Assembly (NCBI GenBank): GCA_002479215.1
Contig: DLME01000288.1
Span: 1 to 13,951, forward strand
DNA: 13,951 nt
DNA from: Syntrophaceae bacterium UBA7544
Lineage (GTDB): Bacteria > Desulfobacterota > Syntrophia > Syntrophales > Smithellaceae
Reading direction: 5' to 3'
Part shown: positions 1-7,355 of the stretch, piece after piece
Layout of the letters: each line of letters begins with the position of its first letter
How positions within the stretch are numbered: position 1 is the stretch's first letter
The notes under the pieces: generated by a model
Databases searched by the model: none
Told to the model about the DNA's origin: nothing
Seen by the model: the letters and a program-made list of their open reading frames with translations, nothing else
Made by a program: the position numbers and the translations under genes

Positions 1-1
1 C

Positions 2-871
2 GGTTACGAATCGCCGGAAGAAGTTATGGCAACCATTACAGACATTGCCCAACAGCTTTATGTAAATCCGCATGACCGCAAGAAATTGCTTGAGCTTGTT
101 GAAGAAAAAGGATCGGTAACGGATTTTGAAACAGAGTATTGCAAAAAAGACGGCAGTCGCATCTGGGTATCCATCAACATGCACGCTGTCCGGGATAATC
201 ATGGACGCCTTCTCTATTATCAGGGAATTAATCAGGACATTACAGAGAAAAAGAAAATAGAAACCGAGCGCCAGGAAAATATCGAGCGATTGCGTAAATC
301 GCTGGGTGCCACGATTAATGCCATGGCTGTAACCGTGGAAACAAGAGACCCCTACACGGCAGGCCATCAACGAAGAGTGGCTGATCTGGCACGCGCCATC
401 GCCATGGAGATGAATCTGAAAAGCGAGCAAATTGACGGCGTACGCATGGCCAGCATGATTCATGATATCGGCAAAATATCCATTCCTTCCGAGATTCTCA
501 CCAAGCCGACTCAGCTTACTAACCTGGAATTCAATTTAATTAAAACGCACCCGGTATCCGGATATAATATCCTCAAAGACATCGAGTTCCCCTGGCCCAT
601 TGCCCGGATTGTTCTGGAGCATCACGAACGTATAGATGGCTCCGGCTATCCGAACAGCCTCAAGGGAGAGCAAATTCTCCTGGAATCGCGGATTATAGCC
701 ATAGCCGATGTAGTGGAAGCCATCTCTTCGCACCGGCCTTACCGTGCCGCCCACGGCATAGATGCAGGATTGGATGAGATCACTAAAAATAGGGGTATTC
801 TCTATGATTCTGATCTTGTGGATGCCTGCCTGCGGCTCTTCCGGGAAAAGAATTATAATCTGGCCGCTTGA
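2..871 (+). CDS. PAS domain / HD-GYP cyclic-di-GMP phosphodiesterase, 5'-truncated by the window edge
   Basis: The reading frame is open to the left edge. The codons before the first in-window ATG (base 26) read GYESPEEV, which continues a PAS domain, so the true start is outside the window. Numbering from that ATG, residues 1-75 are the end of a PAS sensor domain plus its PAC segment (GINQDITEKKKIE). A short helical linker follows at about 76-95, then an HD-GYP domain at about 98-275. The metal-binding and signature motifs are intact: HDIGK (146-150), THP (174-176), HHE (199-201) and DGSGYP (204-209). HD-GYP proteins of this kind hydrolyse cyclic di-GMP, here probably under control of the PAS domain and whatever lies upstream. 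The ligand is unknown. The gene converges on the lipid gene pair, with 61 bases between the stop codons. The family call is firm; the enzyme activity is inferred from conserved residues. Confidence 0.9.
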   Translation, partial: GYESPEEVMATITDIAQQLYVNPHDRKKLLELVEEKGSVTDFETEYCKKDGSRIWVSINMHAVRDNHGRLLYYQGINQDITEKKKIETERQENIERLRKSLGATINAMAVTVETRDPYTAGHQRRVADLARAIAMEMNLKSEQIDGVRMASMIHDIGKISIPSEILTKPTQLTNLEFNLIKTHPVSGYNILKDIEFPWPIARIVLEHHERIDGSGYPNSLKGEQILLESRIIAIADVVEAISSHRPYRAAHGIDAGLDEITKNRGILYDSDLVDACLRLFREKNYNLAA

Positions 872-932
872 TGATATTTTAATCTAACCCTATATCACTT
901 CGACCGCGAGAAAGAAGTCTTACCACCGGAAT

Positions 933-3107
933 TTAAAAAACGCTCCTTAAAAACTCCAATACTTTCGCGTTTACCTGCCCCGCTTCTTTTCCCCGCAATA
1001 TCCCATGGTGTTTGGCATCGATTCGGATAAGTTCCTTTTTGGGGGCGCCGAGTTTTTTCAAAATTTCCCGTCCGCTTACCGGATTGACTACCGGATCTTC
1101 TGACCCTTGTATGACCAGCGTTGGGTCTTTGATGTATTTAAGTCGCTCTTCAACGAGGTTCATGAGCTTCTCCAGTTCATTGACACCGCTTACGGGATTG
1201 CGCAGGTAATTAATATGCGGATTTTCCGGATCATTGGCGATGAATTCCATTTTCCCTTTGCTTGTGTTGATTTTCGAAAGGAATTTATTCCAGGCGACAA
1301 CCACTGATGAAAACCTGGAGGATATATCCTGAAGCTTGAGAGGCGCGTTGATCGATATTACTCCCGCAAACCTGCCGGGCTTATTAGAAGCCTGCAACAA
1401 GGCTATTCCCGCGCCCGTGGAAAAGCCGCCAATGGCAAAAGGCTTCATAGAGTTTTTCATGATGATGTACGCCCTGCTTACAGAATCATACCATTTTTGC
1501 CAGCTGCGGCCCGCCAAATCTTCCGGGGCCGTGCCATGCCCCCGCAGACGCGCGCCGTAAACGTTGTATCTATTCTTATAAAGATATTCCGCCAGCGGCC
1601 TAATCTCTTCAGGAGCCGCCATATATCCGTGAATAAGAATCACCCCTTTATTACCGAAGAAATGCTTCAAGAAGAAAGGCTTGCCGATATTCCTGGGCTT
1701 GCTCTCATCTTTTATGTAATATTGCTGATAATCTTGTTCGAAAAGCTGATCCTCCAACTCGATAAAGTGATTTCTTATCTTTCGTCGGATAAAACCAGCG
1801 GGCAGGAGCATCAGGCGATCCAAGGCCTTGGTAAGCTCCTGAAGAGGCTCTATCTCGTTTTTGAGAACCTCGATGATATTATCCTTCCGGATAGTTTGAA
1901 AATCATATTTTGTGCTGAAACGTTCGTGATTTTTAGTAATAATGCCGTCCCGCAGGGTTATGAGGTTTTCGGATAAAGCGGCTTTTATAAAGCTCTCATA
2001 TTCTTCATGGTAATCATCCGTGAGAAGATAGAACTGCTTTTTATTCAGAGACGTATGGTAGTTCGTTAAACCGCTGGCGCGCAAATGTTCGATGGCCAGA
2101 AAAACGCGGTTCTTAAAATCGTTCTCACTAATTTTGTTTCTATTGTACTTTGTTAAAATATAAGAAAAAAGATGATCATGATTAACAGTCGTCATGGAGT
2201 ATATGGCATCCATATAATCATACATAATTCCGATATAGAGCTTTTTAAACGGAGAAACATATTTCAATTCTCCGGGATGCAAATAAAGATTATTATCGGC
2301 CAGCATCTTTTTCACTCCAACACTCGCCGTGATATAGTTTTTCATCGATATCGGCTGGCCGAAGTTAATATCGATATCCACGCCGTCCATAATCATGGAG
2401 CCCTCGACTTGCATCTCTTCTTCCAGCCGCGCTGAAACCTTATCGACAAATATATTAACAATCTTGTTGATGGCGTTATTCCTTGCCCGGACCGGATAAT
2501 AGGTAATGTTTACCGGCACAATATATGTTTCCTGTTGCAAAATTTTATCCACGTGCGCGGGATCGAAGCCGAAATGACTGGCAATCTTCTTAATGGACGA
2601 ATCATCACCTCTGTCGCACAGGAAACGTAATTCTTCACGAATGAACTGGGAGCGCAGGGCGATCCGCCCTGCTCCGGTATGGGGAGGCCGTCTGATTCCG
2701 GTATTATAGACCATATACTTGCCCTTCTCGATAATTTTCTTGTCCTTGATCATCTGGCCTTCGGGAAAAATAATGACCGGGTTAGAACCGGTAAGAAGCG
2801 CGTTAATCAAAAGCGCGTCTCTCTCCGGGTTTGTGGTGGAAATGGCGCCCAGCTTGTCCATAAGCTCGCCCATTTTCCCGCCAAAAAAAGAGCTGTCCGC
2901 CAGAGAAATTGGATATTTTTTTATGCTTTTTTTGATTACATAAGGCATCAAAATAGTCTCCATGCGCGTAAAGTGATTGATGACATAGAGAACAGGCTGG
3001 TCAGGCACACTATTAGCTCCATGGATGCGTATGTCCGTACCCGATGCTTTAATCAAGGCATCCAGCGTAACCATAATAGTTTTAATCAGAGTGTTTGACA
3101 TATTCAT
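933..3107 (-). CDS. Fused PlsC-like acyltransferase and alpha/beta-hydrolase (lipid remodelling)
   Basis: This 724-residue protein has two recognisable enzyme domains. Residues about 20-260 resemble the PlsC/LPLAT glycerolipid acyltransferases: an NH-x4-acidic motif (N44-H45...E50, with Glu in place of the usual Asp) and an FPEG motif (114-117). Residues about 280-470 are a helical linker I do not recognise; it could be a PlsB-like accessory region. Residues about 486-724 are an alpha/beta-hydrolase of the monoglyceride-lipase/carboxylesterase type: oxyanion HGYM (493-496), nucleophile elbow GFSTGAG with Ser563, an acidic residue in GSEDP (Asp671), and His700 or His701. No signal peptide or clear membrane span is seen, so a cytosolic or membrane-surface location is likely. 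The start ATG overlaps the stop of the upstream phosphodiesterase gene (ATGA), suggesting translational coupling; an alternative ATG lies two codons downstream. Both domains may act on glycerophospholipids or monoacylglycerols, but the substrates are inferred. Confidence 0.82.
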   Translation of the reverse strand: MNMSNTLIKTIMVTLDALIKASGTDIRIHGANSVPDQPVLYVINHFTRMETILMPYVIKKSIKKYPISLADSSFFGGKMGELMDKLGAISTTNPERDALLINALLTGSNPVIIFPEGQMIKDKKIIEKGKYMVYNTGIRRPPHTGAGRIALRSQFIREELRFLCDRGDDSSIKKIASHFGFDPAHVDKILQQETYIVPVNITYYPVRARNNAINKIVNIFVDKVSARLEEEMQVEGSMIMDGVDIDINFGQPISMKNYITASVGVKKMLADNNLYLHPGELKYVSPFKKLYIGIMYDYMDAIYSMTTVNHDHLFSYILTKYNRNKISENDFKNRVFLAIEHLRASGLTNYHTSLNKKQFYLLTDDYHEEYESFIKAALSENLITLRDGIITKNHERFSTKYDFQTIRKDNIIEVLKNEIEPLQELTKALDRLMLLPAGFIRRKIRNHFIELEDQLFEQDYQQYYIKDESKPRNIGKPFFLKHFFGNKGVILIHGYMAAPEEIRPLAEYLYKNRYNVYGARLRGHGTAPEDLAGRSWQKWYDSVSRAYIIMKNSMKPFAIGGFSTGAGIALLQASNKPGRFAGVISINAPLKLQDISSRFSSVVVAWNKFLSKINTSKGKMEFIANDPENPHINYLRNPVSGVNELEKLMNLVEERLKYIKDPTLVIQGSEDPVVNPVSGREILKKLGAPKKELIRIDAKHHGILRGKEAGQVNAKVLEFLRSVF

Positions 3108-3925
3108 GAGTTTTTACCTTCACTTTTTTGAGTTTGCTTTATATCCACTAATACTGCCTTTAATAGATCCGGTTTATTAGTAAATATTCCGCTGACACCC
3201 ATATCCAAAAAACGGCGCATGTTCTTTTTATCATTTACAGTATAAATATTTACAGGAATATTATTCGATTTGAGATTCATAAGCCACTTCTTGCTAAGCT
3301 CATTTTGGGAGCAGTTGAAGGCATCGGCTCCGAGTAATTCAATTATTTCTGAAGGCAACTTTGAGCCATAATACCCTTTTTCAAATAACACGGCAGCAGT
3401 CACAATGCGGTCTATTTCCTTGAGATGTCTGATGGCACGAGGATCAAAGCTCGAAAACACTATGTGTTCCCGCATTCCTCTCATTTCAACAATATTCAGG
3501 CTCTTTTCTTCAATGCCGTTCCGGATATTTTCATCAACTGCTTCGGTTTTGATTTCAATGTTTACCGCAATCTTATCCCGGCAAAGGCTCAGCGCCTCCT
3601 CTAAAGTCGGTATCTTTGCACCTTGATATTCCTTACCAAACCAGCTTCCCGCATCCAGTTTTTTTAGCTCGGCAAGTGTATAGTCGGCAATCCTGCCTTT
3701 GCCGTTCGTGCAGCGCGTGAGTTTTTCATCGTGAAATACTACCACTTCTCCGTCACTGGTCAGTTGAACATCGAGCTCAATCATATCGGCGCCCATCGAG
3801 ATTGCTCCCTGAAATGATTCCATGGTGTTTTCGGGATAATAAGCGGATGCGCCGCGGTGGGCGATGGCTGTAAATTCGTCGCCTTTAATATAATTGTATT
3901 TAAATAAGTAATACGGCTTCCCCAT
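3104..3925 (-). CDS. Glycerophosphodiester phosphodiesterase (GDPD/UgpQ-like)
   Basis: This 273-residue protein has the GDPD TIM-barrel signature: HRGAS (23-27), PENT (31-34), ELD (50-52), HDE (65-67), NIEIK (122-126), and the C-terminal YTVND (229-233) and GIFTNKP (246-252) segments. These include the catalytic histidines and the metal-binding Glu/Asp residues of the family. Such enzymes hydrolyse glycerophosphodiesters (deacylated phospholipids) to glycerol-3-phosphate and the alcohol. There is no signal peptide, so it resembles cytosolic UgpQ rather than periplasmic GlpQ. Its stop overlaps the start of the acyltransferase-hydrolase gene by 4 bases, so the two are almost certainly co-transcribed. 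The pairing suggests phospholipid turnover: a product of one enzyme could feed the other. The ATG at 3925 has only a weak ribosome-binding site (GGTGAT about 6 bases upstream), but no better in-frame start precedes the HRGAS motif. Confidence 0.92.
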   Translation of the reverse strand: MGKPYYLFKYNYIKGDEFTAIAHRGASAYYPENTMESFQGAISMGADMIELDVQLTSDGEVVVFHDEKLTRCTNGKGRIADYTLAELKKLDAGSWFGKEYQGAKIPTLEEALSLCRDKIAVNIEIKTEAVDENIRNGIEEKSLNIVEMRGMREHIVFSSFDPRAIRHLKEIDRIVTAAVLFEKGYYGSKLPSEIIELLGADAFNCSQNELSKKWLMNLKSNNIPVNIYTVNDKKNMRRFLDMGVSGIFTNKPDLLKAVLVDIKQTQKSEGKNS

Positions 3926-4186
3926 TATTATATCACCCGATAAGTTTAATATGAATAATTTTGTCTATTCATTTTATCATTAAATACCAGACAAGTTCAT
4001 TAAAAATATTTAGAGGAGGTGTCCTGATTAAAGAAAGATGTTTTTACAAGCCGCGAGTTTGAATGTCTCTTTTTTTGCTATAAATAATCGCAATTGTTTC
4101 TGTTTATGGTGACAAATATAAAAATTTATGCAACATTATATGGCCTCTTACATTTGTGGTAAAAAATTGTGCCGGTTTAAAGGTAA
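3926..4186. other. AT-rich divergent intergenic region
   Basis: This 261-base spacer separates the leftward lipid pair from the rightward exporter gene and must hold promoters for both. It is clearly richer in A+T than the flanking genes. Reading leftward, a plausible promoter lies at 4135-4163 (listed separately), which would give a 5' leader of about 200 bases. Reading rightward, an AAAGG lies a few bases before the exporter ATG, but no convincing -35/-10 pair was found. A strong AGGAGGT sits at 4014-4020 on the plus strand without a usable reading frame behind it. No riboswitch or small RNA family is recognised. Confidence 0.6.
4135..4163 (-). promoter_or_regulatory. Possible sigma70-type promoter for the GDPD-acyltransferase operon
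   Basis: On the minus strand a TTTACC box (4163-4158; 4 of 6 matches to TTGACA) is followed after 17 bases by a perfect TATAAT (4140-4135). Transcription would start near 4128 and leave a leader of about 200 bases before the phosphodiesterase start at 3925. The region is AT-rich, so chance matches are likely. The perfect -10 box and 17-base spacing are the only support. Confidence 0.35.
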
Positions 4187-4831
4187 ATGTTTAACTTGGA
4201 AAAATATTCCTTACTGCAAAATATAATCTTAGGTCTCTCACTTGCCGCGCCGATTGGACCGGTTAATCTGGAAATAATCAAACGTGGATTGAAATCAGGC
4301 TTTAAGCAGGCGTTTCTTACCGGTGCCGGCGCTATGAGTGCCGATACAACTTATTTGACTCTTATTTTTTTCGGCCTTACTTCTTTTTTGAATATCGCTT
4401 TCATGAAAATTATTTTAGGCATCGCCGGAAGCATTATTTTGATTTATCTCGGTTTAATCAGCGCGAAAGAGTTTTTCCATAAAGCTGCTATTACGGAAAA
4501 TCCGTCGCGACGAATGTTCAAAAGCTTCTTTATTACCGGCTATGTTCTGGCTATTTCCAGCCCGATGACGATTGTCTGGTGGACGGGAGTATTCGGCGCA
4601 CTGCTCGCCGCACAAGCAAACACACCGGCAAATCTTTCCGCCTTCTTCTCCTGTTTCTCTATTTTGCTGGGCTGTTTTCTCTGGGTATTTTTTCTGGCCA
4701 CGGCCCTGCATTGGGGCAAAAAAATCATCAATGAAAAAATAGTCGGAGTTATTTCTTTAATCGCCGGAATATTTCTTATCGTGTTTGGCTTTTACTTCTT
4801 ACATCAAGCCTATAAATTGATAATTTACTAG
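4187..4831 (+). CDS. LysE/RhtB-family amino-acid or metabolite exporter
   Basis: This 214-residue, very hydrophobic protein has about six predicted membrane spans (roughly 10-28, 43-66, 72-93, 112-140, 152-175 and 186-210). The first loop carries APIGPVNLEIIKRG, which matches the conserved Pro-Gly-Pro region of LysE/RhtB translocators, followed by a short amphipathic segment and the second span (AFLTGAGAMSADTTYL). Its length matches the family (about 200-220 residues). These proteins export amino acids or related small molecules from the cytoplasm using the ion gradient. The substrate cannot be read from the sequence. It is a single gene, divergent from the lipid operon and convergent with nfnB, so context gives no hint of function. 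The ATG at 4187 is preceded by AAAGG a few bases upstream. Confidence 0.85.
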   Translation: MFNLEKYSLLQNIILGLSLAAPIGPVNLEIIKRGLKSGFKQAFLTGAGAMSADTTYLTLIFFGLTSFLNIAFMKIILGIAGSIILIYLGLISAKEFFHKAAITENPSRRMFKSFFITGYVLAISSPMTIVWWTGVFGALLAAQANTPANLSAFFSCFSILLGCFLWVFFLATALHWGKKIINEKIVGVISLIAGIFLIVFGFYFLHQAYKLIIY

Positions 4832-5019
4832 CAGCTTCCTAAGGAACAAAATTACTGTAACGCTCTTTCCACTGATAGACATATAAAACTTTTACCTACG
4901 GTAGAAACGGCAATATGTAATGTTTCTGTATTCCACCGGAGTTTACCCCGTTGCTTGCCCCCTGCATCTATTGAGCGAACTCTGCATGCTTGGAATCGGG
5001 AACGTGAATGACATTTGGA
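4832..5019. other. Convergent spacer between the exporter gene and nfnB
   Basis: This 188-base region lies between two stop codons. I see only weak inverted repeats (for example TTCC...GGAA just after the exporter gene, and TACC...GGTA near 4897) and no GC-rich stem followed by a T tract in either direction. No gene or known RNA is recognised. Termination of both transcripts presumably happens here, but not through a recognisable intrinsic terminator. Confidence 0.5.
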
Positions 5020-6435
5020 TTATTTTTTGGATAGATAGTCATGAATCGCATTGGCCGCTTTGCGGCCGGCGCCCATCGCTAAAATTACCGTGGCGGAACC
5101 GGTGACAATATCGCCTCCGGCGTAAATGCCCTCGCGGCTGGTGAGACCTGATTCATCTTTCGTAATAATATAGCCGCGTTTGCTTGTCGCAAGTCCTGGT
5201 GTGGTGGCCGGGACTATGGGGTTGGCCATTGTTCCCACGGCCACAACAACAGTATCAACATCTATCACAAATTCCGATCCTTTGATGGGTATGGGGCTTT
5301 TTCTTCCCGAAGCATCCGGTCCGCCCAATTCCATTTTGATGCATTTCACACCGGTAACCCAACCGGCAGCATTACCGATATATTCCACCGGATTGGTCAG
5401 CATCAAAAACTCCACACCTTCTTCCTGGGCATGATGAACTTCTTCTTTGCGCGCGGGCATTTCCACGTCGGTGCGGCGATAAATTATCATAGCCTTTTCG
5501 GCACCTAAGCGTAGCGCCGTGCGCACCGAATCCATAGCCACATTGCCGCCGCCAATTACTGCCACGCGCTTACCGCGGACAATGGGCGTGTCATATTCAG
5601 GAAACAAATAAGCTTTCATTAAATTGGAGCGCGTCAGATATTCATTGGCGGAATAGATGCTGCTTAAGTTTTCTCCGGGGATATTCATAAATACCGGAGC
5701 GCCGGCGCCCACGCCGATAAACACTGCGTCATAACCTTCGGCAAAAAGCTCATCGATTGTTTTTGTCCGGCCGATAACAAAATTAGTTTCAATTTTTACA
5801 CCCAGTTTTCTTAAATATTCAACTTCCGCTTCCACAACCGCTTTGGGCAAACGAAACTCGGGGATACCGTAGATAAGCACACCGCCGGCCTTATGCAAGG
5901 CCTCGAATATTGTCACATCATAACCCAATTTGACCAGATCGCCCGCAATGGTAAGGCCAGCAGGGCCGGCACCCACAATAGCTATTTTCTTACTATTGGC
6001 TTTAACTTTAGGAGGAACTGTTACCTTGCCGGTACTACGTTCATAATCGGCGGCAAAGCGCTCCAATCGGCCAATTGCCACAGGCTCACCTTTTTTACCT
6101 AAAATGCAGGCTTTTTCACACTGGTCCTCCTGCGGACAAACACGACCGCAAACTGCCGGCAAACTATTTGTTTCTTTCAAAGTCTTTCCCGCTTCGATAA
6201 AATTACCCTCGACAATTTGCTTGATGAATTGAGGTATTTTGACATCAACAGGGCAGCCGCCTACGCAAGATGGTTTTTTACACTGGATACAGCGCTGTGC
6301 TTCGAGCATCGCCGTTTGCTCGGAAAAACCCAGAGGCACTTCTTCAAAATTGCGTACCCTCTTTTGCGGATCTTGTTCCGGCATTTTTTGCCGCGGCACT
6401 TTTTCCTTTTTTTCTTTCGGTTCTTTAGTTTCCAT
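5020..6435 (-). CDS. nfnB: NfnB: NADPH-binding large subunit of electron-bifurcating transhydrogenase NfnAB
   Basis: This 471-residue protein of the GltD/SudA-type iron-sulfur flavoprotein family is numbered here from the ATG at 6435. N-terminal cysteines 49, 52, 57, 61 and 96, 100, 106, 110 supply ligands for two [4Fe-4S] clusters. An FAD-binding fold carries IVGAGPAG (154-161), an NADPH-binding fold carries VIGGGNVAMDS (293-303), and YAGGD (438-442) closes the flavin site. In NfnAB this subunit holds the bifurcating FAD and binds NADPH, coupling reversible NADPH oxidation to reduction of ferredoxin and NAD+. The order directly behind an NfnA-type gene distinguishes it from the glutamate synthase small chain, because no large glutamate synthase subunit is nearby. 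A GTG three codons upstream (6444) is an alternative start. Either start overlaps the nfnA stop (by 11 bases for ATG) and lacks a strong ribosome-binding site, so translational coupling is likely. Confidence 0.88.
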   Translation of the reverse strand: METKEPKEKKEKVPRQKMPEQDPQKRVRNFEEVPLGFSEQTAMLEAQRCIQCKKPSCVGGCPVDVKIPQFIKQIVEGNFIEAGKTLKETNSLPAVCGRVCPQEDQCEKACILGKKGEPVAIGRLERFAADYERSTGKVTVPPKVKANSKKIAIVGAGPAGLTIAGDLVKLGYDVTIFEALHKAGGVLIYGIPEFRLPKAVVEAEVEYLRKLGVKIETNFVIGRTKTIDELFAEGYDAVFIGVGAGAPVFMNIPGENLSSIYSANEYLTRSNLMKAYLFPEYDTPIVRGKRVAVIGGGNVAMDSVRTALRLGAEKAMIIYRRTDVEMPARKEEVHHAQEEGVEFLMLTNPVEYIGNAAGWVTGVKCIKMELGGPDASGRKSPIPIKGSEFVIDVDTVVVAVGTMANPIVPATTPGLATSKRGYIITKDESGLTSREGIYAGGDIVTGSATVILAMGAGRKAANAIHDYLSKK

Positions 6436-7261
6436 CGCACCCACACTTATGTTGTTCGTAAGCCTGGCGCTCCTGATCGCAATACATCTTCAGCCGGTCG
6501 GCAAGCAATTTAAAATCAACTTCGTGGCCATCGAATTCCGGACCATCCACGCAGGTAAACTTTGTTTTCCCCGCCACGGACACACGGCACGCACCGCACA
6601 TTCCGGTCGCGTCCACCATAATGGAATTCAAGCTGACGATTGTTTTGATGCCCTGCGGTCGGGTAACATCGCTGATTACCTTCATCATCGGCACCGGACC
6701 AATGGCAAAAACGCGGTCGATCTTCTCTCCCTTATCGATCATTTCTTGCAGCACCTGGCTGACAAATCCGTGGAAACCATAACTGCCGTCATCAGTCGCT
6801 ACAATTAAACGATCAGAAATAGCGCCCATTTCTTTTTCCAATATTAGCAAATCCTTTGTCCGCGAACCGATGATGGAGATTACTTCGTTGCCCGCTTTCT
6901 TCAAGGCGGCGGTCAGGGGATAAACGACGCCGACACCGACGCCGCCGCCGATGCAAACCACTCGGCCGTAATTTTTAATTTCCGTGGGGTTTCCCAATGG
7001 GCCTTGTACATCCTGAATCGTATCTCCGGCTTTCATTTTCGCCATTACTGCCGTCGTCTTACCGACAACCTGAAAGATGATCGTGATGGTTCCGGCCTGA
7101 GCATCGGAATCAACAATGGTCAGCGGTATGCGTTCGCCCTTTTCATCGACTTTCAAAATGATGAACTGTCCGGCTTTTCTCTTTTGCGCGATGAGAGGCG
7201 CTTCCAGTACCATCCTAACAACCTTCTCGGATAAATCCTTTTTTTCGATAATCTTATTCAA
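6425..7261 (-). CDS. nfnA: NfnA: NAD(H)-binding small subunit of electron-bifurcating transhydrogenase
   Basis: This 278-residue ferredoxin-NADP+-reductase-like protein has an FAD-binding barrel (AGQFIILKV, 30-38; RIPLTI, 44-49), a nucleotide-binding segment GGGVGVGVVYPL (105-116), a C-terminal nicotinamide-side AIGPVPMM (186-193) and a [2Fe-2S] motif. Only three cysteines line the cluster (222, 225, 237). Asp217 in MVDATGMCGAC is well placed as the fourth ligand, as known for the 3-Cys/1-Asp cluster of NfnA. I chose the TTG at 7261 as the start. It is preceded at 7 bases by AGGAG, and the resulting N-terminus (MNKIIEKKDL) fits the family. The frame stays open upstream to 7312 but only through the terminator hairpin. 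The subunit oxidises or reduces NAD(H) and exchanges electrons with NfnB in the cytoplasm. Confidence 0.87.
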   Translation of the reverse strand: MNKIIEKKDLSEKVVRMVLEAPLIAQKRKAGQFIILKVDEKGERIPLTIVDSDAQAGTITIIFQVVGKTTAVMAKMKAGDTIQDVQGPLGNPTEIKNYGRVVCIGGGVGVGVVYPLTAALKKAGNEVISIIGSRTKDLLILEKEMGAISDRLIVATDDGSYGFHGFVSQVLQEMIDKGEKIDRVFAIGPVPMMKVISDVTRPQGIKTIVSLNSIMVDATGMCGACRVSVAGKTKFTCVDGPEFDGHEVDFKLLADRLKMYCDQERQAYEQHKCGCDGN

Positions 7262-7268
7262 AGTTTCT

Positions 7269-7273
7269 CTCCT
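7269..7273 (-). promoter_or_regulatory. Ribosome-binding site that fixes the nfnA TTG start
   Basis: AGGAG on the minus strand ends 7 bases before the TTG at 7261. No comparable site precedes the longer in-frame candidate at 7312, so this decides the start. Confidence 0.75.
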
Positions 7274-7281
7274 GTAATCAT

Positions 7282-7309
7282 AAAAAAAGAGGGAGTCAAC
7301 CGCTCCCTC
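7282..7309 (-). terminator. Rho-independent terminator at the end of the hdr-flx operon
   Basis: On the minus strand GAGGGAG and CTCCCTC form a perfect 7-base-pair GC-rich stem around a 7-base loop (CGGTTGA), directly followed by seven T residues. It lies 46 bases after the flxA stop and 20 bases before the nfnA start. It should end, or strongly reduce, transcription coming from hdr-flx before nfnAB. Confidence 0.85.
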
Positions 7310-7311
7310 CA

Positions 7312-7339
7312 TCTATAGAATAGATTTATTATTTGTCAA
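7312..7339 (-). promoter_or_regulatory. Sigma70-type promoter for nfnAB
   Basis: On the minus strand a perfect TTGACA (7339-7334) is followed after 16 bases by TATAGA (7317-7312, 4 of 6 matches to TATAAT). The predicted start is near 7305, inside the 5' arm of the terminator hairpin. Transcripts from this promoter would therefore lack most of that arm and should not be terminated. The nfnA ribosome-binding site and TTG follow within about 45 bases. Confidence 0.6.
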
Positions 7340-7355
7340 GCTACAAGATGAACCG

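Noticed and set aside
897..918. ACTTC...GAAGT inverted repeat between the convergent HD-GYP and hydrolase genes, considered as a bidirectional terminator.
   Set aside because: The stem is only 5 base pairs with a 12-base loop and no T tract on either strand.
4012..4109. Strong AGGAGGT on the plus strand upstream of the exporter gene, suggesting a small leader peptide.
   Set aside because: The frames behind it are only 2, 12 or 24 codons long, use non-standard starts or poor spacing, and encode nothing recognisable; AGGA/TCCT could also mask the site in a small hairpin.
5020..6435. Annotation of nfnB as the glutamate synthase small subunit (gltD).
   Set aside because: The sequence alone fits that family, but it directly follows and overlaps an NfnA-type gene and no large glutamate synthase subunit is nearby.
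7262..7312. Upstream extension of the nfnA frame by 17 residues to 7312.
   Set aside because: It would translate through the terminator hairpin and T tract, and the TTG at 7261 has the only good ribosome-binding site.
7334..7347. TTGT-6-ACAA inverted repeat overlapping the nfnAB -35 box, considered as a Rex (NADH/NAD+ sensor) site.
   Set aside because: Rex sites have about 10 bases between the TTGT and ACAA ends and extra conserved bases inside. Here the gap is 6 and the inner bases do not match; the ACAA end is part of the -35 box.
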